DNA of 64,000 nucleotides from the NCBI RefSeq assembly GCF_002113025.1, contig NZ_NEJH01000006.1, forward strand, positions 186,001-250,000, written 5' to 3'. Position 1 is the first letter of the stretch. Each line of letters opens with the position of its first letter. The notes under the pieces are model-generated. The model did not search any database and was not told the DNA's origin. It worked only from the letters and a program-made list of their open reading frames with translations. This document shows, piece by piece, positions 9,252 through 19,990 of the stretch. Position numbers and translations under genes: made by a program. The DNA is from Pseudomonas sp. B28(2017). Its GTDB lineage: Bacteria > Pseudomonadota > Gammaproteobacteria > Pseudomonadales > Pseudomonadaceae.

Positions 9252-9350
9252 GTAGGAGCGAGCATGCTCGCGATGGAGGCAGGGTCATCGCGGGGCGTCA
9301 GACAGCCAGCGTTATCGTTGACGACTATCGCGAGCATGCTCGCTCCTACA
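9252..9350. repeat. REP inverted pair (GAGCATGCTCGC variant)
   Basis: Two REP units in opposite orientation (9252-9274 and 9328-9350) with the centre GAGCATGCTCGC instead of GAGCCTGCTCGC. Both units share the variant, which suggests they spread or are copied as a pair. Confidence 0.85.
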
Positions 9351-9370
9351 GATAAGCCGAAGCCAGAAAC

Positions 9371-9398
9371 GCAAAAACCCGCTTTCGCGGGTTTTTGT
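9371..9398 (-). terminator. Terminator of the left tRNA-Leu gene
   Basis: The hairpin AACCCGC-TTTC-GCGGGTT is flanked by A and T runs, so it reads as a terminator on the minus strand about 30 bases after the tRNA. An almost identical hairpin follows the second tRNA. Confidence 0.85.
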
Positions 9399-9429
9399 GA
9401 AATTCAAGGCCGTAACCTTGAATTTGAAT

Positions 9430-9516
9430 TGGTGCCCAGAAGAAGACTCGAACTTCCACGGCCGTAAGGCCACCAGCACCTGAAGCTGGCGTGTCTACCA
9501 ATTTCACCATCTGGGC
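9430..9516 (-). tRNA. tRNA-Leu (anticodon CAG)
   Basis: The 87-nucleotide gene on the minus strand includes an encoded CCA. Acceptor GCCCAGA pairs with TCTGGGC. The anticodon arm is CCAGC-TTCAGGT-GCTGG, giving anticodon CAG, which reads CUG. The long variable arm (GGCC-TTAC-GGCC) is as expected for a class II tRNA, and the T arm contains TTCGAGT. Confidence 0.96.
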
Positions 9517-9551
9517 ATTCATCTTCAGCGTTGCCGCTGTTGATGTGGCGC

Positions 9552-9580
9552 ACTATACGGAGAGCGTTTTGATCTGTAAA
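9552..9580 (-). promoter_or_regulatory. Promoter of the left tRNA-Leu gene
   Basis: On the minus strand TTTACA and TATAGT are separated by exactly 17 bases, followed by a GC-rich discriminator (GCGCC) typical of stable RNA genes under stringent control. Confidence 0.85.
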
Positions 9581-9618
9581 CCCCTGATTTTAAAATTAAT
9601 AAATCAGGGGTCCAAAAT

Positions 9619-9647
9619 GCAAAAAACCCGCTTTCGCGGGTTTTTGT
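9619..9647 (-). terminator. Terminator of the right tRNA-Leu gene
   Basis: The hairpin AACCCGC-TTTC-GCGGGTT with flanking A/T runs is the same element as at 9371-9398. It ends the right tRNA unit before the promoter of the left one. Confidence 0.85.
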
Positions 9648-9684
9648 GTGAGCCTTGAAATTGATCTAATCTCAAGCTCGAAAT

Positions 9685-9771
9685 TGGTGCCCAGAAGAAG
9701 ACTCGAACTTCCACGACCGTAAGGTCACCAGCACCTGAAGCTGGCGTGTCTACCAATTTCACCATCTGGGC
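9685..9771 (-). tRNA. tRNA-Leu (anticodon CAG), second copy
   Basis: This 87-nucleotide gene matches the copy at 9430-9516 except in the variable arm, where the stem is GACC/GGTC instead of GGCC/GGCC. The two changes compensate and keep the pairing. The anticodon is again CAG and CCA is encoded. Confidence 0.96.
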
Positions 9772-9805
9772 ATTATCGGCAACGTCTGCGTCGTCGATGG
9801 CGCGC

Positions 9806-9834
9806 ACTATACGGAGCGTCTTTTTAACTGTAAA
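9806..9834 (-). promoter_or_regulatory. Promoter of the right tRNA-Leu gene
   Basis: On the minus strand TTTACA and TATAGT are again 17 bases apart with a GC-rich discriminator. Hexamers and spacing equal those of the first copy, while the spacer sequence differs. Confidence 0.85.
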
Positions 9835-9995
9835 CCCCCGGCCTCAAAAAAACCTGAAAAAATTCACCAGCGGTCTGCAATTCAGCTTTGAGGTGTCGAT
9901 ACAGGGCTTTAGATGGGTCGTCTTAGCTTGAAATTTCCCGTTTCATTACGCCTATGCCAAACTAACCCGCATATAGACAAGGTGAAAACTCTCTA

Positions 9996-12620
9996 ATGGC
10001 CGATTGGCAGTCCCTCGATCCCGAGGCCGCTCGTGAAGCGGAAAAATATGAAAACCCCATTCCTAGCCGCGAACTGATCCTTCAGCACCTTGCTGATCGA
10101 GGTTCGCCTGCTAACCGCGAGCAACTGGTTGAAGAGTTTGGTCTGACCACGGAAGACCAGATCGAAGCCCTGCGCCGCCGCCTGCGCGCCATGGAGCGCG
10201 ATGCTCAACTCATCTATACCCGTCGCGGCACTTACGCGCCGGTGGACAAGCTTGACCTGATCCTGGGTCGCATCAGCGGTCACCGCGACGGCTTCGGCTT
10301 CCTGGTGCCGGACGACGGCAGTGACGACCTGTTCATGAGCCCGGCGCAGATGCGTCTGGTGTTCGATGGTGACCGTGCCCTGGCTCGTGTTTCCGGCCTG
10401 GACCGTCGCGGTCGCCGCGAAGGCATGATCGTCGAAGTGGTGTCCCGCGCTCACGAAAGCATCGTTGGTCGCTACTTCGAGGAAGGCGGTATCGGTTTCG
10501 TGGTTGCCGACAACCCGAAGATCCAGCAGGAAGTGCTGGTCACACCGGGTCGTAACGCCAACGCGCAGATCGGTCAGTTCGTCGAAGTGAAGATCACTCA
10601 CTGGCCGACACCACGCTTCCAGCCGCAAGGCGACGTGGTCGAAGTCGTGGGCAACTACATGGCGCCGGGCATGGAGATCGACGTTGCCCTGCGTACTTAT
10701 GACATTCCTCACGTCTGGCCTGAGGCCGTGCTCAAGGAAGCCGGTAAGCTCAAGCCGGAAGTCGAAGAGAAAGACAAAGAGAAGCGCATCGACCTGCGTC
10801 ATCTGCCGTTCGTCACCATCGACGGCGAAGATGCCCGCGACTTCGATGACGCGGTCTACTGCGAAGCCCGCCCGGGCAAGCTGCGTCTGTTCTCCGGCGG
10901 CTGGAAGCTGTACGTGGCGATTGCCGACGTATCCAGCTACGTGAAGCTCGGTTCGGCGCTGGATGCCGAAGCGCAGGTTCGCGGCAACTCGGTGTACTTC
11001 CCCGAGCGCGTGATTCCGATGCTGCCTGAGCAGTTGTCCAACGGTTTGTGCTCGCTGAACCCGCAAGTCGACCGCCTGGCCATGGTTTGCGAGATGACCA
11101 TCTCCAAATCCGGCGAGATGACCGACTACTGCTTCTACGAAGCGGTGATCCATTCCCATGCCCGCCTGACCTACAACAAAGTCAGCGCGATGCTGGAAAC
11201 GCCGAAAGCCACCGAGGGGCGCAAGCTTCGCGGTGAGTACACCGACGTGGTGCCGCATCTCAAGCAGCTCTACTCGCTGTACAAGGTATTGCTGGCCGCT
11301 CGCCATGTGCGTGGCGCGATTGATTTCGAAACCCAGGAAACCCGGATCATCTTCGGTTCCGAGCGCAAAATCGCCGAAATCCGTCCGACCGTGCGCAACG
11401 ATGCGCACAAGCTGATCGAGGAATGCATGCTGGCGGCCAACGTGGCCACCGCCGAGTTCCTGAAAAAGCACGAAATCCCTGCGCTGTACCGCGTTCACGA
11501 TGGTCCGCCACCGGAGCGCCTGGAAAAGCTGCGCGCGTTCCTCGGCGAACTCGGCCTGTCCCTGCACAAGGGCAAGGATGGTCCGTCGCCTAAGGATTAC
11601 CAGGCACTGCTGGCCGGTATCAAGGATCGTCCGGATTTCCACCTGATCCAGACCGTCATGCTGCGTTCGTTGAGTCAGGCGGTGTACAGCGCCGATAACC
11701 AGGGCCACTTCGGTCTGAATTACGAGGCGTACACACACTTCACTTCGCCGATCCGCCGCTACCCGGACTTGCTCACGCACCGGGCGATTCGCAGCGTGAT
11801 CCATTCGAAGCAGGATACCCCGCACGTTCGTCGTGCCGGTGCGATGACCATTCCGAAGGCGCGCATCTATCCGTACGACGAAGCGGCCCTGGAGCAGCTC
11901 GGCGAGCAGTGCTCGATGAGCGAGCGCCGCGCCGACGAGGCGACCCGCGACGTGGTGAACTGGCTCAAGTGCGAGTTCATGAAGGATCGCGTGGGCGAAT
12001 CGTTCCCGGGCGTGATCACCGCGGTGACCGGTTTTGGTCTGTTTGTCGAGCTTACAGACATTTATGTCGAAGGCCTGGTGCACGTCACCGCGCTGCCGGG
12101 CGATTACTACCACTTCGATCCTGTGCACCACCGCCTGGCCGGTGAGCGTACCGGTCGCAGTTTCCGCCTGGGTGACACTGTGGAAGTGCGGGTCATGCGC
12201 GTCGACCTCGACGAACGCAAGATCGATTTCGAGATGGCTGAAAAAACCATCAGCGCGCCGATCGGCCGCAAGAAACGTGGCACCGAAGCAGTGCCTGCGA
12301 CTAAGACCGAAGCAGAACCGGCCCCGGCGAAAACCGGTCGTCGTCCTGCCAAGGAAATGGCTGTCGAGGCCTATCGTCCAAGCGATGCGGCGGCGAAAAA
12401 CGCCGAAGTGCGCAAGAGCCGTGAAATGAAACAGGCGTTGCTGGCCGGTGCGAAAAGCGGCGGTAAAGCGGCGTCTGGGGGAAAGACCAGTCGGTCGGCG
12501 CCTGACAAGGCTGTCGGCGGCAAACCAGCCAAACCGAGCAAACATCGTAAAGGTCCGCCAAAAGCGGGCTCGGCTCCAGCCAAGACTGGCGGGGCGCGTA
12601 AACCTAAGGCCAAGCCATGA
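9996..12620 (+). CDS. rnr: Ribonuclease R
   Basis: This 3'-to-5' exoribonuclease has 874 residues and degrades structured RNA. In order: an N-terminal winged-helix region (about 20-85), cold-shock-like domains, the RNB catalytic domain with acidic residues D282, D284 and D285 (DARDFDDAVY), an S1 domain near 645-730 (GVITAVTGFGLFVELTD), and a lysine/alanine-rich tail from about 750. The ATG at 9996 starts MADWQSLDPEAAREAEKYE, as in other pseudomonads. The last codons overlap the start of rlmB by four bases (ATGA), a conserved coupling. Confidence 0.97.
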   Translation: MADWQSLDPEAAREAEKYENPIPSRELILQHLADRGSPANREQLVEEFGLTTEDQIEALRRRLRAMERDAQLIYTRRGTYAPVDKLDLILGRISGHRDGFGFLVPDDGSDDLFMSPAQMRLVFDGDRALARVSGLDRRGRREGMIVEVVSRAHESIVGRYFEEGGIGFVVADNPKIQQEVLVTPGRNANAQIGQFVEVKITHWPTPRFQPQGDVVEVVGNYMAPGMEIDVALRTYDIPHVWPEAVLKEAGKLKPEVEEKDKEKRIDLRHLPFVTIDGEDARDFDDAVYCEARPGKLRLFSGGWKLYVAIADVSSYVKLGSALDAEAQVRGNSVYFPERVIPMLPEQLSNGLCSLNPQVDRLAMVCEMTISKSGEMTDYCFYEAVIHSHARLTYNKVSAMLETPKATEGRKLRGEYTDVVPHLKQLYSLYKVLLAARHVRGAIDFETQETRIIFGSERKIAEIRPTVRNDAHKLIEECMLAANVATAEFLKKHEIPALYRVHDGPPPERLEKLRAFLGELGLSLHKGKDGPSPKDYQALLAGIKDRPDFHLIQTVMLRSLSQAVYSADNQGHFGLNYEAYTHFTSPIRRYPDLLTHRAIRSVIHSKQDTPHVRRAGAMTIPKARIYPYDEAALEQLGEQCSMSERRADEATRDVVNWLKCEFMKDRVGESFPGVITAVTGFGLFVELTDIYVEGLVHVTALPGDYYHFDPVHHRLAGERTGRSFRLGDTVEVRVMRVDLDERKIDFEMAEKTISAPIGRKKRGTEAVPATKTEAEPAPAKTGRRPAKEMAVEAYRPSDAAAKNAEVRKSREMKQALLAGAKSGGKAASGGKTSRSAPDKAVGGKPAKPSKHRKGPPKAGSAPAKTGGARKPKAKP

Positions 12621-13384
12621 GTCAGTTGGAAAAGATCTACGGCGTACACGCCGTAGAAGCGTTGTTGCGTCATCACCCGAAACGCGTGAAGCAGATCTGG
12701 CTGGCCGAAGGTCGCGGTGATCCGCGGGTGCAGACGTTGATCGAACTGGCCAACGAAAACCGTGTCCAGGTCGGTCAGGCCGAGCGTCGTGAAATGGACG
12801 CCTGGGTTGAAGGCGTGCACCAGGGCGTGGTGGCGGATGTAAGTCCTAGCCAGGTCTGGGGCGAGGCGATGCTCGACGAGCTGCTTGATCGCACTGAAGG
12901 CGCACCGTTGTTGCTGGTGCTCGACGGCGTGACCGATCCGCACAACCTCGGTGCCTGTCTGCGTTCTGCCGATGCGGCGGGCGCGCTGGCGGTGATCGTG
13001 CCGAAGGACAAGTCCGCGACCCTGACGCCGGTCGTGCGAAAGGTTGCCTGCGGTGCGGCGGAAGTGATTCCGCTGGTTGCCGTGACCAACCTGGCGCGCA
13101 CCCTGGAAAAGCTCCAGCAGCGTGGCTTGTGGGTTGTCGGTACGGCGGGGGAGGCTGAGGTCAGTCTGTATGACCAGGACCTCACCGGCCCGACCATCCT
13201 GATCATGGGGGCCGAAGGCAAGGGCATGCGCCGCCTGACCCGCGAGCATTGTGACTACCTGGTGCATCTGCCGATGGCCGGCAGTGTCAGCAGCCTCAAC
13301 GTGTCGGTGGCGACTGGCGTGTGCCTGTTCGAGGCGCAGCGTCAGCGTGGTGCGAAAGCCGCGGCTGCCGCCAAGAAAACCTGA
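12617..13384 (+). CDS. rlmB: 23S rRNA (guanosine-2251-2'-O)-methyltransferase RlmB
   Basis: The protein has 255 residues in the SPOUT/TrmH family. An N-terminal L30e-like substrate domain (YGVHAVEALLRHHPKRVKQI) is followed by a knotted methyltransferase domain with motifs LDGVTDPHNLGACLRSADAAG, IMGAEGKGMRRL and LPMAGSVSSLNVSVATGV (given as separate family motifs). It methylates G2251 in the 23S rRNA peptidyl-transferase region. Its start overlaps the rnr stop. Confidence 0.96.
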   Translation: MSQLEKIYGVHAVEALLRHHPKRVKQIWLAEGRGDPRVQTLIELANENRVQVGQAERREMDAWVEGVHQGVVADVSPSQVWGEAMLDELLDRTEGAPLLLVLDGVTDPHNLGACLRSADAAGALAVIVPKDKSATLTPVVRKVACGAAEVIPLVAVTNLARTLEKLQQRGLWVVGTAGEAEVSLYDQDLTGPTILIMGAEGKGMRRLTREHCDYLVHLPMAGSVSSLNVSVATGVCLFEAQRQRGAKAAAAAKKT

Positions 13385-13400
13385 TTGGCACACGATCCAC

Positions 13401-13502
13401 TGCAGGAGCGAGCTTGCTCGCGAAGGACTCAAGATCACCGCGGAGCATCAGCTTCTCCCGCGTTATCGTTGATGACCTTCGCGAACAGGCTCGCTCCTGC
13501 GG
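13401..13502. repeat. REP inverted pair
   Basis: REP-like units at 13401-13423 (GGAGCGAGCTTGCTCGCGA) and 13480-13502 (TCGCGAACAGGCTCGCTCC) in opposite orientation, downstream of rlmB. Confidence 0.8.
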
Positions 13503-13535
13503 TGTCGAGGGCTGTTCAAATAATCACCAATTACC

Positions 13536-13564
13536 TTGCGCCTCCCTCGCCCCTTCTCTACAAT
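13536..13564 (+). promoter_or_regulatory. Promoter of the rpsF-rpsR-rplI operon
   Basis: TTGCGC (13536-13541) and TACAAT (13559-13564) are 17 bases apart, followed by GC-rich sequence. The implied leader to rpsF is about 110 bases, long enough for autoregulation. Confidence 0.65.
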
Positions 13565-13634
13565 TGCGCCCCTTGCTGTGACGGCAGGCATTCATGTGCC
13601 TTACCCACGCAAGTCCATAAGTGTCATTCACTCC

Positions 13635-13672
13635 TTGTCTGACCGCTTTTGAGCGGCAGGCTACAACCCGTA
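13635..13672 (+). promoter_or_regulatory. Candidate S6:S18 autoregulatory leader structure
   Basis: Just before rpsF an imperfect hairpin can be drawn: outer TTGTCT with AGGCTACAA, inner CCGC-TTTTGA-GCGG, with an asymmetric internal loop and an exposed CCG. Leaders of rpsF are known in many bacteria to carry a CCG-containing stem-loop bound by the S6:S18 complex. Assignment here is by position and shape. Confidence 0.45.
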
Positions 13673-13682
13673 AGGAGCATTC

Positions 13683-14105
13683 ATGCGTCATTACGAAATC
13701 ATCTTTTTGGTCCACCCGGATCAAAGCGAGCAAGTCGGCGGCATGGTTGAGCGTTACACCAAGCTGATCGAAGAAGACGGCGGCAAAATCCACCGTCTGG
13801 AAGATTGGGGCCGTCGTCAACTGGCCTACGCAATCAACAATGTTCACAAGGCTCACTACGTGATGCTGAACGTTGAGTGCACTGGCAAGGCCCTGGCCGA
13901 GCTGGAAGACAACTTCCGCTACAACGATGCAGTGATCCGTAACCTGGTCATCCGTCGCGACGAAGCCGTTACCGGCCAGTCCGAGATGCTCAAGGCTGAA
14001 GAAAACCGCAGTGAGCGCCGTGAGCGTCGCGACCGTCCTGAGCACTCCGACGCTGAAGGCGTTGACAGTGATGACAGCGACAACAGCGATAACGCTGACG
14101 AGTAA
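13683..14105 (+). CDS. rpsF: Ribosomal protein S6
   Basis: The 140-residue 30S subunit protein begins MRHYEIIFLVHPDQSEQV and contains RLEDWGRRQLAYAINN, both diagnostic of S6. The C-terminus is a long acidic/serine tail (DSDDSDNSDNADE), as in pseudomonads. AAGGAG precedes the start. S6 binds S18 on the platform of the small subunit, consistent with rpsR next door. Confidence 0.98.
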   Translation: MRHYEIIFLVHPDQSEQVGGMVERYTKLIEEDGGKIHRLEDWGRRQLAYAINNVHKAHYVMLNVECTGKALAELEDNFRYNDAVIRNLVIRRDEAVTGQSEMLKAEENRSERRERRDRPEHSDAEGVDSDDSDNSDNADE

Positions 14106-14133
14106 TCCACGGACCTTTTGAGGAGCCAATTAC

Positions 14134-14364
14134 ATGGCACGTTTCTTCCGTCGTCGTAAATTCTGCCGCTTCACCGCTGAAGACGTGAAAGAGATCGATT
14201 ACAAAGATCTCAACACTCTGAAAGCCTACGTATCCGAGACCGGCAAAATCGTTCCAAGCCGCATCACCGGTACCAAAGCTCGTTATCAGCGTCAGCTGGC
14301 CACCGCTATCAAGCGCGCCCGCTTCCTGGCCCTGCTGGCCTACACCGACAGCCACGGCCGCTGA
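14134..14364 (+). CDS. rpsR: Ribosomal protein S18
   Basis: The 76-residue basic protein begins [21 protein letters not shown] and contains [21 protein letters not shown], the S18 signature. GAGGAG precedes the start. The enterobacterial priB gene, usually between rpsF and rpsR there, is absent, as in other Pseudomonas. Confidence 0.98.
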
Positions 14365-14400
14365 GACCGGGCAGTCGACTCGTAGCAAAGGATTGAATGC

Positions 14401-15294
14401 ATGCGGGCCATAGCTGAGTTCATCATGCGCGGCCGTATGCAGGCCACTCTCGTAGTGGCTGGATGCGCGGCGATGCCGTTGTTGTATTGGTTGGGTGCTG
14501 CCGCCGGATGCCTTGTGCTCCTGCGGCGCGGATTGAGGGACGCCCTGGGCGTTCTTGCTCCGGGACTGCTGCCGGCATTGGCCTGGTGGCTGTACTCCGA
14601 CGACCCACGGGCACTTCTGGTGCTGCTGGGGTCTGCGAGCCTTGCGTTGGTTTTGCGCGCAAGCGAGTCCTGGAACCGCGTGCTGCTGGTCAGCATAGCG
14701 ATGGGAGTGGTGTTTTCAGTGGTGTTGGGGACAGCTTTTGCTCCCCAGATCGAGATGCTGGCGCAGGCTTTGATCAAAGTCATGCCGTCGCTGCTCGGTG
14801 ACGTCTACCAGAAGATGTCGGTAGACGAACAAGCGCGTTTCGCGTCCCTGATTGCACCGGTCCTGACCGGCCTGATTGCGGCGTTGTTGCAAATCGTCAG
14901 CTTGCTGAGCCTGCTTGTCGGGCGCTACTGGCAGGCGTTGTTGTACAACCCGGGCGGTTTTGGTCGCGAGTTTCGCGCCATCCGCTTCCCGCTGTTGCCG
15001 GCGATGTTGCTGCTGGCGTGCATGCTTCTGGGGCCGAACATCGGTCCGCAGATGGCCATGTTGACGCCATTGTGCAGCGTACCGCTGGTGTTCGCCGGGC
15101 TGGCCCTGATTCACGGGCTGGTGGCGCAGAAGCGACTGGCCAGGTTCTGGCTGGTGGGGTTGTACGTCACGCTGTTGCTGTTCATGCAGCTGATCTATCC
15201 GTTGCTGGTGGTCCTGGCCATCGTCGACAGCCTGATTGATTTTCGCGGTCGTTCGGCACCGAAAGATGCCGATAACGCGAACGGTGAAGGTTAA
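14401..15294 (+). CDS. DUF2232 (YybS-like) membrane protein
   Basis: The protein has 297 residues and about eight hydrophobic segments (for example VAGCAAMPLLYWLGAAAGCL and FWLVGLYVTLLLFMQLIYPL), so it is an inner-membrane protein. It fits the DUF2232 family found between rpsR and rplI in pseudomonads. Its function is unknown. It lies 36 bases after rpsR and 19 before rplI, so it is translated from the ribosomal protein transcript. No catalytic motif is recognised. Confidence 0.85.
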   Translation: MRAIAEFIMRGRMQATLVVAGCAAMPLLYWLGAAAGCLVLLRRGLRDALGVLAPGLLPALAWWLYSDDPRALLVLLGSASLALVLRASESWNRVLLVSIAMGVVFSVVLGTAFAPQIEMLAQALIKVMPSLLGDVYQKMSVDEQARFASLIAPVLTGLIAALLQIVSLLSLLVGRYWQALLYNPGGFGREFRAIRFPLLPAMLLLACMLLGPNIGPQMAMLTPLCSVPLVFAGLALIHGLVAQKRLARFWLVGLYVTLLLFMQLIYPLLVVLAIVDSLIDFRGRSAPKDADNANGEG

Positions 15295-15313
15295 AAGTTA
15301 AGAGGATTTTCAC

Positions 15314-15760
15314 ATGCAACTGATCCTTCTGGAAAAAGTCACCAACCTGGGCAACCTGGGTGACAAAGTGAACGTTAAGGCTGGTTACGGTCGTAACTAC
15401 CTGCTGCCTTACGGCAAAGCTACCGCTGCGACCCCAGCCAACCTGGCTGCGTTCGAAGAGCGTCGTGCCGAGCTGGAAAAAGCTGCAGCAGATCGCAAAG
15501 CATCGGCTGAAAGCCGCGCTGCCCAACTGGCCGAGCTGGAAGTGACCATCACTGCCACCGCTGGCGACGAAGGCAAGCTGTTCGGTTCGATCGGTACTCA
15601 CGACATCGCTGACGCACTGACCGCCTCCGGCGTTGAAGTGCAGAAGAGCGAAGTTCGTCTGCCGAACGGCACCATCCGCAACGTAGGCGAATTCGACGTA
15701 GCCGTGCACCTGCACGCCGAAGTTGAAGCCACCGTACGCGTTGTCGTGGTAGCAGCTTAA
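15314..15760 (+). CDS. rplI: Ribosomal protein L9
   Basis: The 148-residue protein has the L9 signature at the N-terminus (MQLILLEKVTNLGNLGDKV, VKAGYGRNYLLPYGKA), a long connecting helix (about 42-75) and the C-terminal RNA-binding lobe. AGAGGA precedes the start. Confidence 0.98.
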   Translation: MQLILLEKVTNLGNLGDKVNVKAGYGRNYLLPYGKATAATPANLAAFEERRAELEKAAADRKASAESRAAQLAELEVTITATAGDEGKLFGSIGTHDIADALTASGVEVQKSEVRLPNGTIRNVGEFDVAVHLHAEVEATVRVVVVAA

Positions 15761-15805
15761 GCAGCACTTGTCGGCTGGCACCCTTGGGTGCTTGCCGGTA
15801 ACATC

Positions 15806-15837
15806 GGGCACGATCCTGTTTACAGGTCGTGCCCTTT
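15806..15837 (+). terminator. Probable terminator after rplI
   Basis: The hairpin GGGCACGA (15806-15813) / TCGTGCCC (15827-15834), with an inner CCTG/CAGG extension, is followed by TTTG. The T tract is short, so termination may be partial, letting some transcripts reach dnaB. Confidence 0.55.
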
Positions 15838-15883
15838 GTCTTTCTGAACCCCCTGCTTTTCATTACCCAAAACACAAGTGGCC

Positions 15884-17281
15884 ATGAACGATATCTCCGC
15901 TCCCGAGCAATACGATCTGCAAACCGCCGCCCTGAAGGTGCCGCCGCACTCCATCGAGGCCGAACAGGCTGTGCTCGGTGGTCTGATGCTGGACAACAAC
16001 GCCTGGGAACGCGTGCTCGATCAAGTCTCCGACGGCGATTTCTATCGACATGACCACCGCCTGATCTTCCGTGCGATTGCCAAGCTGGCCGATCAGAACA
16101 TGCCGATCGACGTCGTGACCCTGTCCGAACAACTGGACAAGGAAGGTCAGACTTCGCAAGTCGGCGGCCTCGGTTACCTCGGTGAGCTGGCGAAAAACAC
16201 GCCGTCCGTCGCCAACATCAAGGCTTATGCGCAGATCGTCCGCCAGCGTGCGACTTTGCGCCAGTTGATCGGCATCAGCACCGAAATCGCCGACAGCGCC
16301 TTCAACCCCGAAGGCCGCACGGCTGAAGAAATCCTCGATGAAGCTGAACGGCAGATCTTCCAGATCGCCGAGGCCCGGCCAAAAACCGGCGGCCCGGTGG
16401 GTGTGAACGAACTGCTGACCAAGGCCATCGACCGCATCGACACCCTGTTCAACACCGATAACGCGATCACCGGCCTGTCTACCGGCTATACCGACCTCGA
16501 CGAGAAGACCAGCGGCCTGCAACCGGCCGACCTGATCATTGTTGCCGGCCGTCCGTCCATGGGTAAGACCACCTTTGCGATGAACCTGGTGGAAAACGCC
16601 GTGCTGCGCAGCGATAAGGCCGTTCTGGTTTACTCGCTGGAAATGCCAGGTGAATCGCTGATCATGCGTATGTTGTCGTCCCTCGGCCGCATCGATCAGA
16701 CCAAGGTTCGTTCCGGTCAGCTGGAAGACGACGATTGGCCGCGCCTGACCTCGGCCGTCAACCTGCTCAACGACCGCAAGTTGTTCATCGACGATACCGC
16801 CGGCATCAGCCCTTCGGAGATGCGCGCCCGGACCCGCCGCCTGGTGCGTGAACATGGCGATATTGCCCTGATCATGATCGACTACCTGCAGCTGATGCAG
16901 ATTCCGGGCTCCAGCGGTGACAACCGGACCAACGAGATTTCCGAGATCTCCCGGTCCCTGAAAGCCCTGGCCAAGGAATTCAACTGTCCGGTGGTGGCGC
17001 TCTCGCAGCTCAACCGTTCCCTGGAGCAGCGGCCGAACAAGCGCCCGGTGAACTCCGACTTGCGGGAATCCGGAGCGATCGAGCAGGACGCCGACGTGAT
17101 CATGTTCGTTTATCGCGACGAGGTGTATCACCCGGAAACCGAGCACAAGGGCATTGCCGAGATCATCATCGGCAAGCAGCGGAACGGCCCGATCGGCTTT
17201 ATCCGGCTGGCCTTCATCGGTAAATACACCCGATTCGAGAATCTGGCGCCGGGCAGCTACAACTTCGATGATGACGAATAA
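15884..17281 (+). CDS. dnaB: Replicative DNA helicase DnaB
   Basis: The 465-residue hexameric helicase has an N-terminal DnaG-interacting domain (PHSIEAEQAVLGGLMLDNNA) and a RecA-like C-terminal domain with Walker A GRPSMGKTT (lysine 228), Walker B LIMIDYLQLM and the arginine-finger region. It unwinds DNA at the replication fork. The ATG at 15884 (MNDISAPEQYDLQTAALKV) matches the pseudomonad N-terminus; a GTG two codons upstream is in frame but less likely. No intein is present. Confidence 0.97.
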   Translation: MNDISAPEQYDLQTAALKVPPHSIEAEQAVLGGLMLDNNAWERVLDQVSDGDFYRHDHRLIFRAIAKLADQNMPIDVVTLSEQLDKEGQTSQVGGLGYLGELAKNTPSVANIKAYAQIVRQRATLRQLIGISTEIADSAFNPEGRTAEEILDEAERQIFQIAEARPKTGGPVGVNELLTKAIDRIDTLFNTDNAITGLSTGYTDLDEKTSGLQPADLIIVAGRPSMGKTTFAMNLVENAVLRSDKAVLVYSLEMPGESLIMRMLSSLGRIDQTKVRSGQLEDDDWPRLTSAVNLLNDRKLFIDDTAGISPSEMRARTRRLVREHGDIALIMIDYLQLMQIPGSSGDNRTNEISEISRSLKALAKEFNCPVVALSQLNRSLEQRPNKRPVNSDLRESGAIEQDADVIMFVYRDEVYHPETEHKGIAEIIIGKQRNGPIGFIRLAFIGKYTRFENLAPGSYNFDDDE

Positions 17282-17307
17282 GATATTTGTCATCTGAGCT
17301 GGTCACT

Positions 17308-17326
17308 TCGCGAGCTTGCCCGCGAT
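17308..17326. repeat. Degenerate single REP unit
   Basis: TCGCGAGCTTGCCCGCGAT resembles half of the REP pairs seen elsewhere, with several changes and no partner. Confidence 0.5.
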
Positions 17327-17375
17327 AGGGGCACCGCCGATTTCCGACCATGGTCGTCGGAATTGGTCAAAATTT

Positions 17376-17385
17376 GTGCTATATT
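17376..17385 (+). promoter_or_regulatory. Possible extended -10 promoter for ygiQ
   Basis: TGTGCTATATT contains TGC-TATATT, an extended -10 (TGnTATAAT-like). No good -35 is present at 16-18 bases. It lies about 45 bases before the ygiQ start. Confidence 0.4.
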
Positions 17386-17428
17386 CCGCGCCCGCGAAAT
17401 TCAATGAAAGCCAACACCGGTTATCGAC

Positions 17429-19732
<2,304 letters not shown>

Positions 19733-19750
19733 GCCGCGCTTGAGCTGAAC

Positions 19751-19778
19751 AAAACGCCAACCTTCGGGTTGGCGTTTT
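19751..19778 (+). terminator. Rho-independent terminator after ygiQ
   Basis: A perfect stem AAAACGCCAACC-TTCG-GGTTGGCGTTTT with a stable tetraloop lies 19 bases after the ygiQ stop. Confidence 0.9.
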
Positions 19779-19839
19779 GCGTTTCTGGAAGAGTTAAAAC
19801 TGTATCAAAGCCTGATAGTGAGTTGTGGCAACTGGCCTC

Positions 19840-19860
19840 TTCGCGAGCAGGCCGGTTCGG
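19840..19860. repeat. Degenerate single REP unit
   Basis: TTCGCGAGCAGGCCGGTTCGG keeps the first half of a REP unit and diverges after it. Confidence 0.45.
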
Positions 19861-19889
19861 TCACCAGAAACTTCCCTGGTTGATCTCGC

Positions 19890-19948
19890 CGCCACAAATA
19901 CGTGCAGCTCCCACAAACCAAACTCTCCCATCGCCCGATTTTGGTGCT
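19890..19948 (+). promoter_or_regulatory. Two candidate NtrC-type enhancer sites
   Basis: CGCCACAAATACGTGCA (19890-19906) and CGCCCGATTTTGGTGCT (19932-19948) match the palindrome TGCACCATTATGGTGCA at 9 and 12 of 17 positions. They are 42 bases apart, four helical turns, and lie upstream of the -24/-12 element at 19991. Confidence 0.45.
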
Positions 19949-19990
19949 GTACTGCCTCAGGCAACCGCAGAAAGCGCCAGCGTTGCTGGA

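Noticed and set aside
9993..12545. An 850-codon open frame on the minus strand opposite rnr, and similar long antisense frames opposite ygiQ (17447-19567), amaB (32348-34429) and purA (2857-4422)
   Set aside because: The sense genes are clear family members. High third-position GC leaves antisense frames open, and their translations have no protein-like motifs or ribosome binding sites.
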